A stretch of DNA of 64,000 nucleotides from Methylophaga sp. UBA3192 (GTDB taxonomy: Bacteria > Pseudomonadota > Gammaproteobacteria > Nitrosococcales > Methylophagaceae). The stretch lies in assembly GCA_002363955.1 (NCBI GenBank), contig DEXE01000003.1, forward strand, positions 23,511-87,510, read 5' to 3'. A program made the translations under genes and the position numbers. Below the pieces are notes generated by a model that was not told where the DNA came from, did not search any database, and saw only the letters and a list, made by a program, of their open reading frames with translations. This document shows, piece by piece, positions 32,957 to 41,630 of the stretch. Positions within the stretch are counted from its first letter, which is position 1; each line of letters opens with the position of its first letter.

Positions 32957-33253
32957 TTTACCACAGAGGCACGTAGGGCAGAAAGGTTTAAAAGCTATTT
33001 ATCCGCAGATTACGCAGTTGGACACAGATTAATTGAGAGCAACTTTGATCTAAACTCGCTTCATAAATCATCACGATTGGTGAATTCAAAAAACTTCCGT
33101 GGGGTGGCGCGAGGCAGGAAGCCCAACAATCACATCATCTATGTCGGGTTACGCTGCCGCTAACCCGACCTACATTTTTTATTAATCTTTGTGTGCTCTG
33201 TGTCTCTTTGGTTAATCCAAAAAAATCTGCGCCCATCTGCATAATCTGTAGAT
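32957..33253. repeat. Repeat element R4 (composite, with inserted palindromic module)
   Basis: A relative of R1 in a different order: left outer arm (32957-32985, degraded), left inner arm (33001-33032), a roughly 90-bp palindromic module Y, right outer arm (33187-33215) and right inner arm (33225-33253). In R1 and R3 the right arms come in the opposite order. R5 at 34361 has the same composite order and is similar over its whole length, in direct orientation, so R4 and R5 bracket the antiporter gene. Confidence 0.78.
33088..33176. repeat. Palindromic module Y, copy 1
   Basis: A module starting AAAAACTTCCGTGGGGTGGC and ending at TACATT, containing GTCGGGTTA (33143-33151) and its perfect inverted copy TAACCCGAC (33161-33169). 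Modules with a TAACCCGACCTAC core are widespread intergenic repeats in gammaproteobacteria as I remember them. A second copy sits at 34484-34574. Confidence 0.65.
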
Positions 33254-33327
33254 CAAATTATGGTAGTTTTGGCTGAGACTAGGTTTTGATTAATATTTCA
33301 GGCAATTCCCAGCCATTTGAGGCCTAA

Positions 33328-34347
33328 ATGTTTTCATCCCTGACGCTCAACCTGATCGTCTTTGGCATTGCTGCTATGGCCATTGTCCTCGCGGGCAGTC
33401 GGCTGGCAAAGTTGGCAGATGAACTGGCCGATCGTACTGGCATGGGCGAGGCCCTGTTCGGAGTATTGTTGCTGGCGGGGGTGACTTCGCTCCCGGACTT
33501 TGCCGCGACCTTAAGTGCCTCGATGGATGCACGGCCAGATCTGGCCATGAGTAATGTTATGGGTAGCATGGCGGTGAATCTGGTATTTCTTGGCATTGCA
33601 GACATCGTTTATCGCAAAGCCAATCTGGAGCATGCGGCCGCTTCCCCTGTAAACCTGATGCTGGCAGGTTTGTTGATCGTTTTACTGACCCTGCCGTTAC
33701 TGGCGATCGTCTCGCCTTCGGTTTCATTCTGGGGCGTGCATCCGGTTACGCCGGTGATCGTTGTCGCCTATCTGTTTGGATTACACTTGGTTCACCGCAC
33801 GCAGGTAAGACCCATGTGGTTCCCACGTTCAACCCGGCAGACAGTTCCGGATAAACCCGAAAAACAGCATCATGGTAGCTTGACGGCAACATGGCTTGGT
33901 TTTATTGCCCTGGCTTTGGTGACCTGCATCGCCGGTTGGATGGTAATGGAATCAGCCAAAGGCATTGCCGATCACACCGGACTTTCTGACACCCTGGTGG
34001 GTGGTTTGTTTACCGCCCTGGCGACTTCCACTCCCGAATTGGTGACCACTATCGCCGCGATACGCTACGGTGCGCTGACCCTGGCAGTAAGCAATATCTT
34101 CGGCACCAACTGTTTTAATATTCTTGTGGTCGCCGCGGCCGATGCAGGTTATCCGCATAATTCTATCTATCACGACATGTCGCCAGTGCAGATGACATGG
34201 GGGTTGGTCAGTATTTTGATGACGGCCATTCTTTTGCTGGGCATGGTGCGACGCGAGACTTATGGCATTGGCCGAATTGGTTTCGAAAGTGCCTTAATCC
34301 TCTCTGTTTACGTGATCGCCTTGGGCATCATTGTATTAAATGGCTGA
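33328..34347 (+). CDS. Calcium/sodium antiporter-like membrane protein (CaCA family)
   Basis: A 339-residue polytopic inner-membrane protein with about ten hydrophobic segments in two inverted halves. Each half has an alpha-repeat: GVTSLPDFAATLSASMDARPDLAMSNVMGSMAVN in the first and FTALATSTPELVTTIAAIRYG then AVSNIFGTNCFNI in the second. The (T/S)S-P-(D/E) pair is the cation site of the Na+/Ca2+ exchanger superfamily. ATG 33328 follows GAGG. The gene is bracketed by the direct repeats R4 and R5. Ion specificity cannot be read from sequence. Confidence 0.88.
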   Translation: MFSSLTLNLIVFGIAAMAIVLAGSRLAKLADELADRTGMGEALFGVLLLAGVTSLPDFAATLSASMDARPDLAMSNVMGSMAVNLVFLGIADIVYRKANLEHAAASPVNLMLAGLLIVLLTLPLLAIVSPSVSFWGVHPVTPVIVVAYLFGLHLVHRTQVRPMWFPRSTRQTVPDKPEKQHHGSLTATWLGFIALALVTCIAGWMVMESAKGIADHTGLSDTLVGGLFTALATSTPELVTTIAAIRYGALTLAVSNIFGTNCFNILVVAAADAGYPHNSIYHDMSPVQMTWGLVSILMTAILLLGMVRRETYGIGRIGFESALILSVYVIALGIIVLNG

Positions 34348-34360
34348 GACCTTTCAGGTT

Positions 34361-34651
34361 ATTAACCAAAGAGACACAAAGGTTTAGTAGATATCTATCC
34401 GCAGATTACGCAGATGGACGCAGATTATTCGAAACGCAATGTTGATCTTATTTTGCCTTAATAATCATAAGATTTGGTGGATTAAAAAACTTCCGTAGGT
34501 TGGCGCTGAGGCACGAAGCCCAACAATCATGTTTTCTATGTCGGATTACACTGCGCTAACCCAGCCTACGATGTTAATTAATCTCTGTGTTCTCCGTGTC
34601 TCTGTGGTTAAGCCAAAAAAATCTGCGTCTATCTGCGTAATCTGCGGATTA
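34361..34651. repeat. Repeat element R5 (composite, direct copy of R4)
   Basis: Order: left outer arm (34361-34382), left inner arm (34397-34428), module Y (34484-34574), right outer arm (34581-34611) and right inner arm (34620-34651). It matches R4 segment by segment, including the CAAAAAAATCTGCG junction, but the inner arms here are better preserved and module Y less so. It begins 14 bp after the antiporter stop and ends 46 bp before the photolyase stop. Confidence 0.8.
34484..34574. repeat. Palindromic module Y, copy 2
   Basis: Second copy of the module in R4, beginning AAAAAACTTCCGTAGGTTGG and sharing GAAGCCCAACAATCA and TCTATGTCGG. Its central stem is imperfect (GTCGGATTA against TAACCCAGC), unlike copy 1. 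Confidence 0.6.
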
Positions 34652-34696
34652 AACCTTTGGAGTTCCGTTACCAAAAGCTTCGGATTCAATTGAAAA

Positions 34697-36094
34697 TTAA
34701 TCTTTCGGCAAATCCTTAAATGCCGCGATGGCATCTTTTCTGGCCTGTTTATAATCCACAACCGGTTGCGGGTAGCCGCATTGTTCGCGTAGTTCTGCTG
34801 GTGGATTATGCAGTTGCTTGATCGGTACGTCTTTTAATTCGGGGACAAAGCGTTTGATAAATAATCCCTGTGGGTCATAACGTTCGGATTGCAGGGTAGG
34901 GTTGAATACCCGAAAGTAGGGCGCGGCGTCGACGCCGGTTGATGCACTCCATTGCCAGCCACCGTTATTGGCGGCGAATTCACCATCAATTAAAGTCTGC
35001 AGAAAATACTGTTCTCCACGTCGCCAGTCGAGTAACAGCAGTTTGCTGAGAAAGCTGGCGGTGATCATTCTGAGTCGATTATGCATCCAGCCGGTTTGGT
35101 TGAGTTGACGCATAGCAGCGTCAACAATCGGAAAGCCGGTTTTGCCTTCGCACCAGGCTTTGAAACCGGCTTCATCATTACGCCAGATAACTTTTTCGGT
35201 TTCCGGTTTGAATGCCTTACCCATACTGAGGCGTGGAAAATACAGCAATAATTGTTTGTAAAAATCCCGCCAGGCAAGTTCACGTAACCAGTCGTCATGA
35301 CGCCAGTCACGATTAGCTTCGCCACAATAAAACTGAATGGTGTCCAGTAATCTTCTCGGACCTAACTGACCATTGGCCAGATACGGTGACAAAGTACTGG
35401 TGGCCGGTTTGCTGGGAAAATCGCGTTGGCTTTTGTAATCATCCAGTTTGATTTCACAAAATGCCGAAAGCCGTTCCAACGCTTTTTGTTCGTTGCCGGG
35501 CCATAAATCATCACGAAATTCTCCGGCCCAGTCACATGCCAATAGATCCGGTTTTAGGGCTTTACCCTGTGATTTTGGTTCGGCATACGGGGCTTGCTGA
35601 ATATCTTCGAGGATTTGCAGCCAGCGACGGTAATAGGGCGTGAATACTTTAAAAGGATCATCCTGCTGGGTTTTTACCGGTAAGGCGACCAGTAAATCTT
35701 CGGCGAGCAGATGCACGATTATATTGGCTTTGGTTAATGCAGTATTAACAGCCTGATCACGACGTTGTTCATCAAGCGGCGTTTCGGCTTGAAACCATAT
35801 ATCACTGATATTTTGTTGCTGGCAGAATTTTAATAATTCATCGGGCACATCGGTAAAAGAATCGACTTCAAGTAAATAAAAAGGTATGCCAAGCTGGGCA
35901 AGTCGATCAGCGATATCCTGTATCGCTGCGGCACGAAGACCCAGTTTGGCGGGAGATTCATTGTGTTGCTGCCATTGTTTGGGGGTGGCGCAAAACACTA
36001 CCTGGATTGGTCCTTTTTCAGCCGCGAGTGCTAATGCCGGATGATCATCGAGGCGTAAATCATTGCGTAACCAGACCAGTTGCGTTGCTTGCAT
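34697..36094 (-). CDS. phrB: Deoxyribodipyrimidine photo-lyase (CPD photolyase)
   Basis: A light-driven FAD enzyme that splits cyclobutane pyrimidine dimers. The 465-residue protein has an N-terminal antenna domain (LVWLRNDLRLDDHPAL) and C-terminal FAD domain motifs WRHDDWLRELAWRDFYKQLL, GKTGFPIVDAAMRQLNQTGW and MHNRLRMITASFL. The FAD and electron-path region GGWQWSASTGVDAAPYFRVF is also present. It lies 9 bp after the FeS-type photolyase gene on the same strand, the last gene of a repair operon. Confidence 0.96.
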   Translation of the reverse strand: MQATQLVWLRNDLRLDDHPALALAAEKGPIQVVFCATPKQWQQHNESPAKLGLRAAAIQDIADRLAQLGIPFYLLEVDSFTDVPDELLKFCQQQNISDIWFQAETPLDEQRRDQAVNTALTKANIIVHLLAEDLLVALPVKTQQDDPFKVFTPYYRRWLQILEDIQQAPYAEPKSQGKALKPDLLACDWAGEFRDDLWPGNEQKALERLSAFCEIKLDDYKSQRDFPSKPATSTLSPYLANGQLGPRRLLDTIQFYCGEANRDWRHDDWLRELAWRDFYKQLLLYFPRLSMGKAFKPETEKVIWRNDEAGFKAWCEGKTGFPIVDAAMRQLNQTGWMHNRLRMITASFLSKLLLLDWRRGEQYFLQTLIDGEFAANNGGWQWSASTGVDAAPYFRVFNPTLQSERYDPQGLFIKRFVPELKDVPIKQLHNPPAELREQCGYPQPVVDYKQARKDAIAAFKDLPKD

Positions 36095-36103
36095 GATGTT
36101 TCC

Positions 36104-37636
36104 TTACGGTAAATTTCTGAACAGGTATTCAGCCCGCTGGCTGATGGCCTGTTGTTCATCTTGAGTTTTGTTGTGCCAGTTTTTGACCTGCATACCTAAA
36201 CGGGGATTTTTACTCAGCAAATCCTGATGCCGGTCGACAAAATGCCAGTACAACGTGGTAAATGGGCAGGCGTTATCGCCACTGGCTTTTTTGGGATTAA
36301 ATGGGCAGGACTGGCAATAATTGGACATGCGATCAATATAAGCGCCGCTGGCAATATACGGTTTGGAGCCGACGATACCGCCATCAGTGTATTGGCTCAT
36401 ACCCAAGGTATTCGGGATCTCCACCCAGGCAACAGCATCAACATACATCCCCAGATACCATTCATGAATGGCCTTGGGTTTAACACCCCATAACAACGCA
36501 AACAATCCCGTCACCATTAGTCGTTGAATATGATGCCCATAGCCATGATCCAGGACCTGTCTGACACTGTGATACAGGCAGGTCATGTCGGTTTCAGCAG
36601 TCCAATATAATGCTGGCAGATTGCGCCGGGCATTCAGCGCGTTCATTGTTAGCCAGTCATCACGATAGCTCCAGTACAGACCCCGTACATATTCACGCCA
36701 GCCGAGGATTTGCCGGATAAAACCTTCCACCGCATTTAATGGTGCTTTATTGTCGCTGTAGGCTTTTTCAGACGCTGTAATCACTTCTGCGGGGGAGAGT
36801 AATTTCAGATTGAGACAGGTTGATAAGCGTGAATGATACAGCCAGGGTTCATCGGTCCACATCGCATCCTGAAAGTCACCGAAATGCGGCAGCCGATTTT
36901 GAATAAAATCCTCTAAGGCGGCTAAAGCCTGCTGGTGTGTCACCGGCCAGTTGAAGGTTTCAATATTGCCGTAGAGATCGGGCAGAAATTTTTCAACATC
37001 GGTTATGGCTTGTTTAGTGATGTCGTCTGCTTCAAACAGTAACGGTTCAGGCAATTTGGATGGACCTTTTTTGCCAAAACTTTTGCGATTGTCTTTATCA
37101 AAATTCCATTGACCACCTATGGGCTGGTCATCATCCATCAGGATTTGCCGGCTTTTACGCAGTTGCCGATACCAAAATTCCATTCGCGGTTGTTTGCGAT
37201 TGGCTAACCAGGCTTTGAATTCACCTTTCTCACTGATGAAATGCTGATCGGCCAGCCATTCAATCTCAATATCAAATTCATTGGCGCATTGCTGTATTTC
37301 ATTCATAACCCTGACATCACCAGGTAATACGCAGCGAATTTTTTCAAATGAATCCTGTTTTAACGTGGATGATAAAGCGTCACGGAAACTGGATTTTTTA
37401 TCATTTAACGTCCAATAAATCAGCGGATAGTTATTCGTTTTGAGTTGCTCAGCAAAATGGCGCATCGCCGATAAAAATAAAACCGTGCGCTGTTTACTCG
37501 ATAAATATTCTGTGGACTCAGCCGACACTTCCGCCATCCACAACCTATCATGCTGTTGATCAAAGTCATCGAACAGCAGACTGCTGGCATCAAGTTGATC
37601 ACCAAGAATAATATTAAGATAGTGCAACTTAGCCAT
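36104..37636 (-). CDS. FeS-type bacterial cryptochrome/(6-4) photolyase
   Basis: A 510-residue member of the FeS-BCP (PhrB-like) group, which repair (6-4) photoproducts or act as light sensors and bind a [4Fe-4S] cluster. Cluster cysteines are visible in the C-terminal half (SNYCQSCPFNPKK and NACPFTTLYWHF, plus an earlier cysteine). The FAD region includes VEGFIRQILGWREYVRGLYW, HHIQRLMVTGLFALLWG and YVDAVAWVEIPNTLGMSQY. The start overlaps the DUF3429 stop by 8 bp, so translation is coupled. Confidence 0.93.
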   Translation of the reverse strand: MAKLHYLNIILGDQLDASSLLFDDFDQQHDRLWMAEVSAESTEYLSSKQRTVLFLSAMRHFAEQLKTNNYPLIYWTLNDKKSSFRDALSSTLKQDSFEKIRCVLPGDVRVMNEIQQCANEFDIEIEWLADQHFISEKGEFKAWLANRKQPRMEFWYRQLRKSRQILMDDDQPIGGQWNFDKDNRKSFGKKGPSKLPEPLLFEADDITKQAITDVEKFLPDLYGNIETFNWPVTHQQALAALEDFIQNRLPHFGDFQDAMWTDEPWLYHSRLSTCLNLKLLSPAEVITASEKAYSDNKAPLNAVEGFIRQILGWREYVRGLYWSYRDDWLTMNALNARRNLPALYWTAETDMTCLYHSVRQVLDHGYGHHIQRLMVTGLFALLWGVKPKAIHEWYLGMYVDAVAWVEIPNTLGMSQYTDGGIVGSKPYIASGAYIDRMSNYCQSCPFNPKKASGDNACPFTTLYWHFVDRHQDLLSKNPRLGMQVKNWHNKTQDEQQAISQRAEYLFRNLP

Positions 37637-38042
37637 TTAACGTTGAAAGCGCCGCCAGCCATAATGCAATCGCGGCCCCATAAGATAAATGTCCACGCAG
37701 ACGCATCAACTCGGCAGAGTAGATCTCGCGTAGTTGCTGCCGTTCGTATAAGTTCAGACCGATAAATGATAATGCGGCCAGCCATAGCCAATAATGTGTT
37801 GGAGATAACAACCAGCACCAGGCCCATAACATGGTGGACACACTGACTATCACGACATGACGTGGCAGATCGTAAATGCTGCTGACATACCAGAGCAGTC
37901 CGCCGAGGAAGGTGAAAATCAGTGCGGCATAACTCAGCAGCCAGTCAAAAGCATACAAAAATCCCAGCCAGCTCATAATGGCCAGCCCAAAGAAAGGCAG
38001 CAATCCGGCGTAGCCTAAAATCCGATGCCTGGTGGTGATCAT
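37629..38042 (-). CDS. DUF3429 family membrane protein
   Basis: A 137-residue inner-membrane protein with four predicted helices (about 12-31, 35-55, 62-95 and 118-135). The start RILGYAGLLPFFGLAIMSW and the GGLLWYVSSIYDLPRH segment fit DUF3429. Function is unknown. It overlaps both neighbours (4 bp with the exonuclease fusion, 8 bp with the photolyase) inside a light/repair operon, so a supporting role in photoprotection is possible but speculative. Confidence 0.8.
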   Translation of the reverse strand: MITTRHRILGYAGLLPFFGLAIMSWLGFLYAFDWLLSYAALIFTFLGGLLWYVSSIYDLPRHVVIVSVSTMLWAWCWLLSPTHYWLWLAALSFIGLNLYERQQLREIYSAELMRLRGHLSYGAAIALWLAALSTLNG

Positions 38043-39487
38043 GAAGCCTCCTCTGCAGGTAAATGTAAGGTTTCAATCAATAATTGTTTGGGACGAAGTT
38101 TTAACAAAAAGCGTAGCTGGATTTTGTAGGCATCCAGATCAAAATATTGTGGTTCAGCATATTGCTGCTGTAATCGTTCAAAGGCATCGTGTTGGTTTTT
38201 TACGATGCCGAGATAAAGCCATTGATCGACCAGATGAAAATGTGCCGCTTCATAATCGCCATCAGACGGCAGTTCGGTAATCACTATTGGGCCTTTCCAT
38301 GGCCAGGCCTGATTTTTAATACCCGATAACGCAGTTTGCAAACGCAGGTTGTAGCGTATTGACGGTTCTTCACCACAGCAGGCACCCAGACATTTTTTTA
38401 ACTGATAACCGAAACAGCCGTTTTTGGTTTTTTCCAGCCCGCATAGTTTCTGACACAGCTGATGTTCATTAATTAGATCGAGCAGTTTTTTTTCCGCCTG
38501 TTTTTGGCTACGGAATAATCCATAACGCTGACTGATATTTGGCGATTGATGTAAGTCGGCCATCTCGACACTGGTGCGATGATAGCCATTTTCATCTGTT
38601 GCCAAGGCGATTTGGTACAGCCGTTTGGCTTTGGTCTGTCGCCGGTTATAGCGTGGCGTTTGGCTTTTGATTAACTGATTTTCCAGTAACTGCGCGCCAA
38701 AGTCGGAAGGCGTTTCAATAAAGTCGATGTGTTGCAGTTGTTGTTGCATCTCGCTGTTGCGCTGTTTGCCATTTATGACAAAGTGACTCAAAACACGTTG
38801 TTTGATATTGACGGATTTACCTATATAAAGAAGTACGCCTTGTTCATCAAAGAACTGATATACACCAGGCCGTTCGGGCAGTTTATTAATTTCATTAATA
38901 TCGAGATGACTGGGCAGTCGGGTTTGTTGGGACAGCTGCTGACAGGCTTGCTGAATGGTTGATTCATCAAAGTCATGTTGGGTTTGCTGGAACAATTCGA
39001 GAATGACCTGTGCATCATCCATCGCCCGATGCCGTTGATTAATAGTCAAACCGAGGCGGGAGACAATGGCATCAATGCCATGACGACGCTGTTCCGGGTA
39101 AAGCAGTCGACTGATTTTAACCGAACATAATGTTTTGGCTGAAAAGGTAATACCTATGCGGCGAAACGATTCGCGGATAAAACCATAATCAAAGCGCACA
39201 TGATGGGCAACAAATACTTTGTCCGCTAAACGTTGGTGCAATTCTTCAGCAATGTCGGCAAAGGACGGTTGGTTTGCCACCATTGAATCGGTAATGCCGG
39301 TTAATTTGCTAATCCATGGTGGAATACTGATACCGGGATTGATTAAGGTTTGCCAGCGATCGGTTTCCACACCATCGGTGATTTCGATCAGGGCAACCTC
39401 AGTGAGCCGATCACGTAATGCATTGCCACCGGTTGTTTCGCAGTCAAGCAATACCAATTTTTCCGGAAAACCCAGTAGCGGTTTCAT
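38039..39487 (-). CDS. DnaQ-like exonuclease fused to a GIY-YIG (UvrC-type) nuclease domain
   Basis: A 482-residue two-domain protein. Residues about 8-175 form a DEDD 3'-5' exonuclease with LLDCETTGGNALRDRLTEVA, FVAHHVRFDYGFIRESF and HRAMDDAQVILELF. Residues about 205-290 form a GIY-YIG endonuclease domain (ERPGVYQFFDEQGVLLYIGK, IKQRVLSHF) like that of UvrC and Cho. The C-terminal part has a Cys-rich motif, CFGYQLKKCLGACCG. Such fusions are known in several bacteria as Cho/UvrC-like incision proteins of uncertain role. Its place next to two photolyases points to UV-damage repair. Its start overlaps the stop of the DUF2256 gene by 4 bp. Confidence 0.88.
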   Translation of the reverse strand: MKPLLGFPEKLVLLDCETTGGNALRDRLTEVALIEITDGVETDRWQTLINPGISIPPWISKLTGITDSMVANQPSFADIAEELHQRLADKVFVAHHVRFDYGFIRESFRRIGITFSAKTLCSVKISRLLYPEQRRHGIDAIVSRLGLTINQRHRAMDDAQVILELFQQTQHDFDESTIQQACQQLSQQTRLPSHLDINEINKLPERPGVYQFFDEQGVLLYIGKSVNIKQRVLSHFVINGKQRNSEMQQQLQHIDFIETPSDFGAQLLENQLIKSQTPRYNRRQTKAKRLYQIALATDENGYHRTSVEMADLHQSPNISQRYGLFRSQKQAEKKLLDLINEHQLCQKLCGLEKTKNGCFGYQLKKCLGACCGEEPSIRYNLRLQTALSGIKNQAWPWKGPIVITELPSDGDYEAAHFHLVDQWLYLGIVKNQHDAFERLQQQYAEPQYFDLDAYKIQLRFLLKLRPKQLLIETLHLPAEEAS

Positions 39488-39636
39488 GGATGAATCGCTG
39501 ATTTACGGTTACGGCGACAGCGTTCGGAACAGTACAAAACCTGCTCCCAACAGTCACGCCATTTTTTTCGCCAGCTGAACGGACGGTTGCAGACCATACA
39601 AAATTTGGATGGTAAGTTTGGTTTGAGATGCACCAT
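39484..39636 (-). CDS. DUF2256 family small Cys-rich protein
   Basis: A 50-residue protein, too short for many gene finders. It reads MVHLKPNLPSKFCMVCNRPF, then SWRKKWRDCWEQVLYCSERC and a basic tail. The pattern C-x2-C, C, C-x3-C and the KFC...NRPFSWRKKW core are those of DUF2256, a putative zinc-binding family. I recall it being found beside cryptochrome/photolyase genes. Its TGA overlaps the ATG of the exonuclease fusion (ATGA), making it the first gene of the five-gene light/repair operon. Confidence 0.88.
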   Translation of the reverse strand: MVHLKPNLPSKFCMVCNRPFSWRKKWRDCWEQVLYCSERCRRNRKSAIHP

Positions 39637-39721
39637 TACAATCACAATTTAATTGAGTGTAATGATCATCCTGCGGTTGTCGTGAAATTACCGTGAATTG
39701 AATTTGTTATAAATCGTGACG

Positions 39722-40273
39722 TTATTCAGGCACTTTAATCATGTGCTCGCGGTAATGCTGCAGTTCGCGGATGGAGTCCTTGATATCGTCCATTGCCAGA
39801 TGTGATGATTTTTTCTTGAAGGCTTTTTCAACTTTGGGAGCCCAGCGACGCGCTATTTCCTTGAAACTGCTGACATCCAGATTACGATAATGGAAATAGG
39901 CTTCCAGATCGGGCATCAACCTCGCCATAAATCGACGATCCTGACAGATACTGTTACCGCACATGGGTGATGTACCGGCGGGTACATATTTTTTTAGAAA
40001 TTCCAAAGTTTCCTGTTCGGCCTGCTCAACAGTGACAACACTATTACGCACCCGTTCAGTGAGGCCGGAGCCACCATGTTGTCTGGTATTCCACTCATCC
40101 ATCCCTGCGAGAATCGAATCTGGCTGATGAATTGCGAGAATGGGACCTTCTGCCAGGATGTTGAGCTCGCCGTCAGTGACAATGGTGGCGATTTCGATAA
40201 TATAGTCGTTATTGGTGTCGAGACCGGTCATCTCCAGGTCAATCCAGATCAGGTTATGTTTGCTTTTGGCCAT
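39722..40273 (-). CDS. orn: Oligoribonuclease
   Basis: A DEDDh exonuclease that degrades 2-5 nt RNAs, including the pGpG from c-di-GMP breakdown. From ATG 40273 it has 183 residues, with LIWIDLEMTGLD (D and E ligands), SPMCGNSICQDRRFMARLMP and the terminal SSHLAMDDIKDSIREL. An ATG at 40282 adds three residues and cannot be excluded. It diverges from the M48 protease. Relevant here because two GGDEF proteins are also encoded in the window. Confidence 0.96.
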   Translation of the reverse strand: MAKSKHNLIWIDLEMTGLDTNNDYIIEIATIVTDGELNILAEGPILAIHQPDSILAGMDEWNTRQHGGSGLTERVRNSVVTVEQAEQETLEFLKKYVPAGTSPMCGNSICQDRRFMARLMPDLEAYFHYRNLDVSSFKEIARRWAPKVEKAFKKKSSHLAMDDIKDSIRELQHYREHMIKVPE

Positions 40274-40382
40274 GGGCTCCATCTTTTTATTACTACAGAT
40301 TTAGGTGAACTATGTTGCCATTAATTGTATCAAAGGCTAATGTACGCAACACATTATAGGATTCTAACTGGTTTAAAAAATT

Positions 40383-41630
40383 ATGAATGAATTTAGCTGG
40401 ATATTTTTAATTGCTCTCGCCCTGATGACGGGGATTGAGATCTGGTTGTCATTGCGTCAACGTCGCCATGTGCTGGCGAATCGCGATGAAGTGCCTGCCG
40501 CATTTCGTGAGCAGATTGGTCTTGCCGCACACCAGAAAGCCGCTGACTATACCGCTGCCAAAGGGGCTCAAATGCGCCGCGAAAGTTTATTTGGAGCTGT
40601 AGTGTTAATCCTCTGGACCCTGGGCGGTGGTTTGGCATTATTGTCCGGGGCATGGGAAAGTTTAGGCTGGTCAGCGATGACCACTGGTGTCGTGTTGATT
40701 TTGAGCTTTTTGCTGATTGGCTCAATACTTGAACTGCCTTTATCCTGGTATCGCACCTTTGTGATGGAAGAAAAATTCGGATTTAACCGCAACACGCCAG
40801 CCTTGTTTATGGGGGACTTTGCCAAACAGTTACTGTTGATGCTGGTATTAGGTGCGCCAATTGCCTGGGTGACTTTATGGCTGATGAACAGCACCGGTGA
40901 TTTCTGGTGGTTATATTTATGGGCAGCCTGGATGGTTTTTGCCGTGGTAATGATGTGGGCTTATCCTGCGTTTATCGCACCATTGTTTAACAAGTTCACG
41001 CCGTTAGATGATGCCAACCTGAAACAAAAGGTTGAGAGTTTATTGCAACGTTGTGGTTTTAAGAGCCAGGGCATTTATGTGATGGACGGTTCGCGCCGCA
41101 GTGGACATGGCAATGCCTATTTCACTGGCTTGGGTAATAACAAACGCATCGTGTTTTTTGATACGCTGTTGAATACCCTGAACGAAGATCAGATTGAAGC
41201 GGTATTGGCCCATGAGTTGGGACATTTTCGTCGCAAGCATGTTATAAAAAATATGCTGATGATGGCTGTGATGAGCCTGGTTGGTCTGGCGTTGTTAGGT
41301 TGGGCTTCAACTCAAACTTGGTTCTACTCCGGTCTGGGCGTGGAAACACAAAATAATGCGATTGCATTGATTCTGTTTATGCTGGTGATTCCGGTATTCA
41401 GTTTCTTCCTGCATCCTTTAATGACATCTATGTCTCGCAAATATGAATTTGAAGCGGATGCCTATGCTGCTTCGGTTTCCAGTGCGGATGATTTGATTAC
41501 CGCACTGGTGGCTTTGTATAAAGAAAATGCCAGTACGCTGACACCGGATCCATTGGTTTCAGCTATTTATGACTCGCATCCACCGGCATCACTGCGTATT
41601 GCCGCGTTGCAGACTCGAGTCGCCGGATAG
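40383..41630 (+). CDS. M48 family metallopeptidase (Ste24/CAAX-protease-like)
   Basis: A 415-residue integral membrane zinc protease with hydrophobic segments near 5-25, 60-110, 150-195 and 290-345. The catalytic motif is HELGHFRRKH and the third zinc ligand lies in YEFEADAYAA, as in eukaryotic Ste24. Bacteria have no prenylated a-factor, so a role in membrane-protein quality control is the usual assumption. The cytochrome c gene follows immediately (stop and ATG adjacent). Confidence 0.92.
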   Translation: MNEFSWIFLIALALMTGIEIWLSLRQRRHVLANRDEVPAAFREQIGLAAHQKAADYTAAKGAQMRRESLFGAVVLILWTLGGGLALLSGAWESLGWSAMTTGVVLILSFLLIGSILELPLSWYRTFVMEEKFGFNRNTPALFMGDFAKQLLLMLVLGAPIAWVTLWLMNSTGDFWWLYLWAAWMVFAVVMMWAYPAFIAPLFNKFTPLDDANLKQKVESLLQRCGFKSQGIYVMDGSRRSGHGNAYFTGLGNNKRIVFFDTLLNTLNEDQIEAVLAHELGHFRRKHVIKNMLMMAVMSLVGLALLGWASTQTWFYSGLGVETQNNAIALILFMLVIPVFSFFLHPLMTSMSRKYEFEADAYAASVSSADDLITALVALYKENASTLTPDPLVSAIYDSHPPASLRIAALQTRVAG

